In this document: positions 59,005 to 62,563 of the stretch, in pieces
Layout of the letters: each line of letters starts with the position of its first letter
How positions within the stretch are numbered: the first letter of the stretch is position 1
DNA from: an uncultured Bacteroidales bacterium
GTDB lineage: Bacteria > Bacteroidota > Bacteroidia > Bacteroidales > Paludibacteraceae
Assembly (NCBI GenBank): GCA_946187555.1
Contig: CAMHQP010000003.1
Span: 1-62,563, forward strand
Length of the DNA: 62,563 nt
Reading direction: 5' to 3'
Notes under the pieces: model-generated
Seen by the model: the letters and a program-made list of their open reading frames with translations, nothing else
What the model was told of the DNA's origin: nothing
The model's database searches: none
Program-made: the position numbers and the translations under genes

Positions 59005-60579
59005 ATGGAATTAAGTGAACAAGAAATTGTCCGTCGGCAGAGTCTGCAGACCATGCGAGACATGGGGATCGATCCCTACCCTGCGGCGGAGTATGAAGTA
59101 ACAGGTTTTTCTACGGACATCAAATCCCACTTCGTGGATAATGATGAAATGAGCGCTTCGCTCAATGATGCAAATGATGAACATATCTGGCACACGGGTG
59201 ACCAAGTGCGCATCGCCGGTCGTTTGATGAGCAAGCGTATCATGGGTAAGGCTTCGTTCATCGAGTTGCAGGATTCCAAAGGCCGTATTCAGGTGTATGT
59301 TTCCCGCGATGATATCCAAGCGCCGGTAGCCGAGGGTGAACAGCCCACAACGGTGGAGCAGCAGATGTACAATGTGGTATTTAAGAAACTGCTGGATATC
59401 GGTGATTTTATCGGTATCGAGGGATTCGTTTTCCGTACCCAGATGGGTGAGATTAGTGTACATGCCAAGAAATTGACGGTGCTCGCCAAGAGTCTTCGTC
59501 CGCTGCCGATTGTGAAGTACAAGGATGGTGTGGCATACGATGGTTTCAATGATCCGGAGCAGCGTTATCGTCAGCGTTACGTTGATCTCGTAGTTAACGA
59601 GGGCGTGAAGGATACCTTCTTGAAACGCGCTACTATTCTGCGTACCATGCGTCAGGTGTTTGACGAGGCAGGTTATACCGAAGTGGAGACTCCTATCCTG
59701 CAGCCGATTGCCGGAGGTGCTTCGGCACGTCCGTTCATTACGCATCATAACACGCTCGACGTGGATATGTACCTGCGTATCGCGACCGAGCTCTATTTGA
59801 AACGTCTGATTGTAGGTGGTTTTGAAGGTGTGTATGAGATCGGTCGTAACTTCCGTAACGAAGGTATGGATCGCAGTCACAACCCGGAGTTCACCTGTAT
59901 GGAGCTGTACGTACAATACAAGGACTATAACTGGATGATGTCGTTCACCGAGCAGTTGCTGGAGAAGATAGCGCTTGCTGTTAACGGTACCACCAAGGTG
60001 CAGATCGGAGATCATGAAGTGGATTTCAAAGCGCCGTACCGTCGTCTGCCTATCCTCGATGCCATCAAGGAGAAGACCGGTCTGGACTTGGCTTCCATGA
60101 GTGAGGACGAGATCCGCGTAGAGGCCAAGAAACTGGGCGTAGAGGACACCGAGCATATGGGTAAGGGCAAACTGATTGACGAGATCTTCGGTGAGACCTG
60201 TGAGGGCACGTTCATTCAACCGACTTTCATCACCGACTATCCGGTGGAGATGAGTCCGCTGACGAAGATGCACCGCAGCAAACCGGGTCTGACCGAGCGT
60301 TTTGAGTTGATGGTGAACGGTAAGGAGTTGGCGAATGCTTATAGCGAGTTGAATGACCCGATTGACCAATACAACCGCTTCGTAGAGCAGATGAAGTTGG
60401 CTGATAAGGGTGACGACGAGGCCATGGTCATCGACCATGATTTCATGCGTGCGCTCGAGTACGGTATGCCGCCTACGTCCGGTATCGGTATCGGTATTGA
60501 CCGTTTGGCTATTCTTATGACCGGTCAACCGACCATTCAGGAAGTGCTCTTATTCCCCACAATGAAACCGGAGGCATAA
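59005..60579 (+). CDS. lysS: Lysyl-tRNA synthetase, class II
   Basis: The 524-residue enzyme charges tRNA-Lys. The OB-fold anticodon-binding domain (about 60-170) contains RIAGRLMSKRIMGKASFIELQD; class II motif 2 is FRNEGMDRSHNPEFTCMELY and motif 3 GIGIGIDRLAILM. It lacks the extra C-terminal domain of many Bacteroidota LysS. An insertion of about 12 residues before the OB fold (DNDEMSASLNDANDE, about 46-60) is encoded by palindromic repeat DNA. It has its own promoter and lies 1 nt before gpsA. Confidence 0.96.
   Translation: MELSEQEIVRRQSLQTMRDMGIDPYPAAEYEVTGFSTDIKSHFVDNDEMSASLNDANDEHIWHTGDQVRIAGRLMSKRIMGKASFIELQDSKGRIQVYVSRDDIQAPVAEGEQPTTVEQQMYNVVFKKLLDIGDFIGIEGFVFRTQMGEISVHAKKLTVLAKSLRPLPIVKYKDGVAYDGFNDPEQRYRQRYVDLVVNEGVKDTFLKRATILRTMRQVFDEAGYTEVETPILQPIAGGASARPFITHHNTLDVDMYLRIATELYLKRLIVGGFEGVYEIGRNFRNEGMDRSHNPEFTCMELYVQYKDYNWMMSFTEQLLEKIALAVNGTTKVQIGDHEVDFKAPYRRLPILDAIKEKTGLDLASMSEDEIRVEAKKLGVEDTEHMGKGKLIDEIFGETCEGTFIQPTFITDYPVEMSPLTKMHRSKPGLTERFELMVNGKELANAYSELNDPIDQYNRFVEQMKLADKGDDEAMVIDHDFMRALEYGMPPTSGIGIGIDRLAILMTGQPTIQEVLLFPTMKPEA
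59141..59180 (+). repeat. Palindromic unit inserted in lysS
   Basis: AATGATG flanks a hairpin TGAGCG-CTT-CGCTCA (59150-59164) and returns as CAATGATGCAAATGATG. The AAATGAGCG ... CTCAATGAT frame is the same as the two 30-nt units in the DUF1015 gene. It encodes MSASLND. Confidence 0.75.
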
Positions 60580-60580
60580 T

Positions 60581-61570
60581 ATGTATCGCAAAGTAGCTAT
60601 TTTGGGTTCGGGTTCCTGGGCAACCGCTTTGGCGAAGATCGTCATGCAGAACCAAGGTGAGATCAACTGGTTCATCCGTCGCCAGGAGGTGATTGATGAG
60701 TTTATCTCCACCGGTAAGAACCCCTCCTATCTCGGTGCGGCAGAGTTCGACGTGAGCCGTATACATTTCTCTTCGGATATCAACCAGACGGTAGCGCAGT
60801 CGGATGTGCTCATCCTCGCTATCCCGTCTCCCTACGTTAAGCAGACGCTGACGAAGATCCGCCGTGACATGACCCATAAGGTCGTTATCTCGGCTGTCAA
60901 GGGTATGATCCCTGACGAGAACGTCATCATCACCGATTATCTGCACGAGCGTTTCCGTATTCCGTTTGACCAGTTGGGCGTCATTGCAGGCCCATGTCAT
61001 GCGGAGGAGGTCGCGCTGGAGCGACTCAGTTACCTTACGATTGGTTGTGAGAACCGCCAGAACGCAGAGATTTGGTCGAAACTATTCCAGACGGCGTATG
61101 TGCACACCACCCTCTCGAGCGACGTGATCGGACTTGAGTACAGTTCGGTGATGAAGAACATCTACGCGATCGCAGCGGGTATGTGTCAAGCACTCCATTA
61201 CGGCGATAACTTCCAAGCCGTGCTGCTGTCGAACGCCATCCAGGAGATCCAGCGTTTTGCGACGGCGATGAGTAACGTGCCGCGTGATATCGTGGCTTCC
61301 GGTTATCTTGGCGACGTGCTCGTGACGGGTTACTCGCAGTTCAGTCGTAACCGTCAGTTTGGTCAGATGCTGGGTCTGGGCTATTCCGTCAAAGCCGCAC
61401 AGATGGAGATGGAGATGGTGGCCGAGGGATATTACGGCACCAAGGCTATCTACGAGGCTAACCGCCGCATGAAAGTAGCGCTGCCGATCGTGGATGCTAT
61501 GTACGAGATTCTGTACAACAAGCAGAAAGCCAAACCGATTATCAAGTCATTAACTTCTAAATTACAATAG
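60581..61570 (+). CDS. gpsA: Glycerol-3-phosphate dehydrogenase [NAD(P)+]
   Basis: This 329-residue enzyme reduces dihydroxyacetone phosphate to glycerol-3-phosphate, the phospholipid precursor. The NAD-binding loop is [14 protein letters not shown] at the start; [22 protein letters not shown] and the catalytic Lys region [17 protein letters not shown] follow, then [18 protein letters not shown]. It starts 1 nt after lysS and ends 1 nt before pgi. Confidence 0.95.
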   Translation: MYRKVAILGSGSWATALAKIVMQNQGEINWFIRRQEVIDEFISTGKNPSYLGAAEFDVSRIHFSSDINQTVAQSDVLILAIPSPYVKQTLTKIRRDMTHKVVISAVKGMIPDENVIITDYLHERFRIPFDQLGVIAGPCHAEEVALERLSYLTIGCENRQNAEIWSKLFQTAYVHTTLSSDVIGLEYSSVMKNIYAIAAGMCQALHYGDNFQAVLLSNAIQEIQRFATAMSNVPRDIVASGYLGDVLVTGYSQFSRNRQFGQMLGLGYSVKAAQMEMEMVAEGYYGTKAIYEANRRMKVALPIVDAMYEILYNKQKAKPIIKSLTSKLQ

Positions 61571-61571
61571 T

Positions 61572-62563
61572 ATGAAACTTTGTCTTAAGAATGCAGCATC
61601 GTTCGTGGACGCCGCTGCTCTCAAACAACTGGAGTCGCAAACCGAAGCAGCTAACCTGCTGCTGGAGAACGGTCAGGGAGCCGGAAACGACTATATCGGT
61701 TGGGTTCATCTTCCCTCCTCTATCACCGATGCTTTCCTCAATGAGGTACAGGCATGTGCAGACGAACTGCGCCGTCGTTGTGAGGTGGTTATCGTAGCCG
61801 GTATCGGTGGTTCGTATCTGGGTGCACGCGCTGTGAATGAGGCATTGGCTTCGGCTTTTGATGCCTTCGTAGCCAAAGACCGCAAGAACCCGTATGTAGT
61901 GTATGCAGGAAATAACATCGGTGAGGACTATTTGGCAGAGCTCATGGAGTTCCTGGCTGACAAACAGTTCGGTATCATCAATATCTCCAAGTCGGGTACG
62001 ACAACGGAGACTGCTCTCGCTTTCCGTCTGCTGAAGACGATGCTAGAGAAGCAAGTGGGCAAAGAGGAAGCGAAACATCGTATCGTAGCCGTAACGGACA
62101 AGGCTAAGGGTGCATTGCGCAGCCTCTCGACCAAAGAGGGATACAAGACTTTCGTTATTCCTGACAATGTAGGTGGTCGTTTCTCTGTTCTCACGCCGGT
62201 TGGTCTGCTGCCGATCGCAGTAGCAGGTGGTGACATCAAGGCACTGGTGAAGGGTGCGCAGGATATGGAGAAAGCCACGGACGTAAGCGTTAAGTATGCT
62301 GAGAACCCCGCATGCCAATACGCCGCTATCCGTAATGCGCTCTATCGCAGCGGAAAGAAGATCGAGATCCTCGTTAACTTCAACCCGAAGTTGCATTATT
62401 TCAGCGAGTGGTGGAAACAGTTGTACGGTGAGAGTGAGGGTAAAGACCATAAGGCTATCTTCCCGGCTTCTGTTGATTTCACGACCGACTTGCACTCGAT
62501 GGGTCAGTGGATCCAGGATGGCGAGCGTACGATCTTCGAGACCGTTATCTCGATTGAGAAAGC
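61572..62563 (+). CDS. pgi: Glucose-6-phosphate isomerase, 5' part
   Basis: The window ends inside this gene; about 330 codons from the ATG at 61572 are visible and open to the last base. The sequence shows [18 protein letters not shown] with the sugar phosphate loop and [18 protein letters not shown], both diagnostic of phosphoglucose isomerase, which interconverts glucose-6-phosphate and fructose-6-phosphate. The C-terminal third is missing. It directly follows gpsA. Confidence 0.94.
   Translation, partial: MKLCLKNAASFVDAAALKQLESQTEAANLLLENGQGAGNDYIGWVHLPSSITDAFLNEVQACADELRRRCEVVIVAGIGGSYLGARAVNEALASAFDAFVAKDRKNPYVVYAGNNIGEDYLAELMEFLADKQFGIINISKSGTTTETALAFRLLKTMLEKQVGKEEAKHRIVAVTDKAKGALRSLSTKEGYKTFVIPDNVGGRFSVLTPVGLLPIAVAGGDIKALVKGAQDMEKATDVSVKYAENPACQYAAIRNALYRSGKKIEILVNFNPKLHYFSEWWKQLYGESEGKDHKAIFPASVDFTTDLHSMGQWIQDGERTIFETVISIEK

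Noticed and set aside
59011..60528. 505-codon open frame on the minus strand opposite lysS
   Set aside because: It lies entirely over the well-conserved lysS and shows no family features; same cause as other antisense shadows here (for example 9509-10522).

Overview
The window comes from the chromosome of an uncultured-looking member of the Bacteroidales (Bacteroidota). The evidence is the promoter grammar (TTG, a 20-nt spacer, then TAnnTTTG), the lack of Shine-Dalgarno sequences, type IX secretion (T9SS) genes (PorE-like, PorD-like, a cargo with a type B C-terminal domain), Bacteroidota-restricted families (DUF4831, DUF4835, DUF5723, GldF) and a Bacteroidota-style SRP RNA. Base composition is near 50% GC and coding is dense. 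I see no rRNA, tRNA, insertion sequence, prophage or CRISPR array. Family names come from reading the proteins; no database search was run.

Layout. (1) 1-1674, plus strand: the end of a nucleoside permease, a GldF-like ABC permease and a YfcE-type phosphoesterase. (2) 1737-2016: a promoter, a structured RNA of about 240 nt of unknown class, and a bidirectional terminator. (3) 11701 down to 2045, minus strand: a probable eight-gene operon with a small membrane protein, an OmpH-like chaperone, a Wzi-like outer membrane barrel, a carboxyltransferase, serC, serA, a T9SS type B cargo protein and an M3 peptidase. (4) 13309-11788, minus strand: a GNAT fusion protein and PrsW behind a long leader with an 11-bp repeat array. 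(5) 14356-13730, minus strand: a HAD phosphatase on a nearly leaderless transcript, divergent from (6) 14535-39486, plus strand: twenty co-oriented genes with no gap over about 42 nt (bactofilin, DUF1015, porE, thyA, folA, ettA-like, tilS, aroE, DUF4831, porD, recN, rarA, hemW, PBP1, TPR, TraB/GumN, a secreted protein, an amidase-like protein, rlmD-like, S8 protease). (7) 39490-39764, minus strand: SRP RNA with a structured leader. (8) 39782-47143, plus strand: a RecD-like helicase, then a lipoprotein, a DUF5723/TSP3/OmpA protein, yebC and rsmG. (9) 56376 down to 47124, minus strand: nadE, murB, murA, dsbD, a TonB-domain protein, rlmB/trmH, rluA-like and a pectate lyase. (10) 56466 to the end, plus strand: a carboxypeptidase-regulatory-domain protein and malY-like, then from a new promoter lysS, gpsA and pgi (cut off).

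The most unusual content is not a gene cluster. First, short tandem arrays of 7-8 nt units, usually about four copies, sit exactly at gene junctions or inside genes. There they supply stop codons, start codons, a signal-peptide core and the recurring peptide VTGYGLQ in three unrelated proteins. Second, palindromic units are inserted in frame in DUF1015, LysS and possibly DsbD. Third, nine promoters share one extended consensus with an invariant 20-nt spacer. Fourth, at two loci the terminator of one operon and the promoter of the next are the same DNA: the -33 box is the hairpin arm and the T-tract is the spacer. Two structured RNAs, a carboxyltransferase with a gamma-subunit-like tail, a GNAT fusion and a shared C-terminal tail on two secreted enzymes are further leads.
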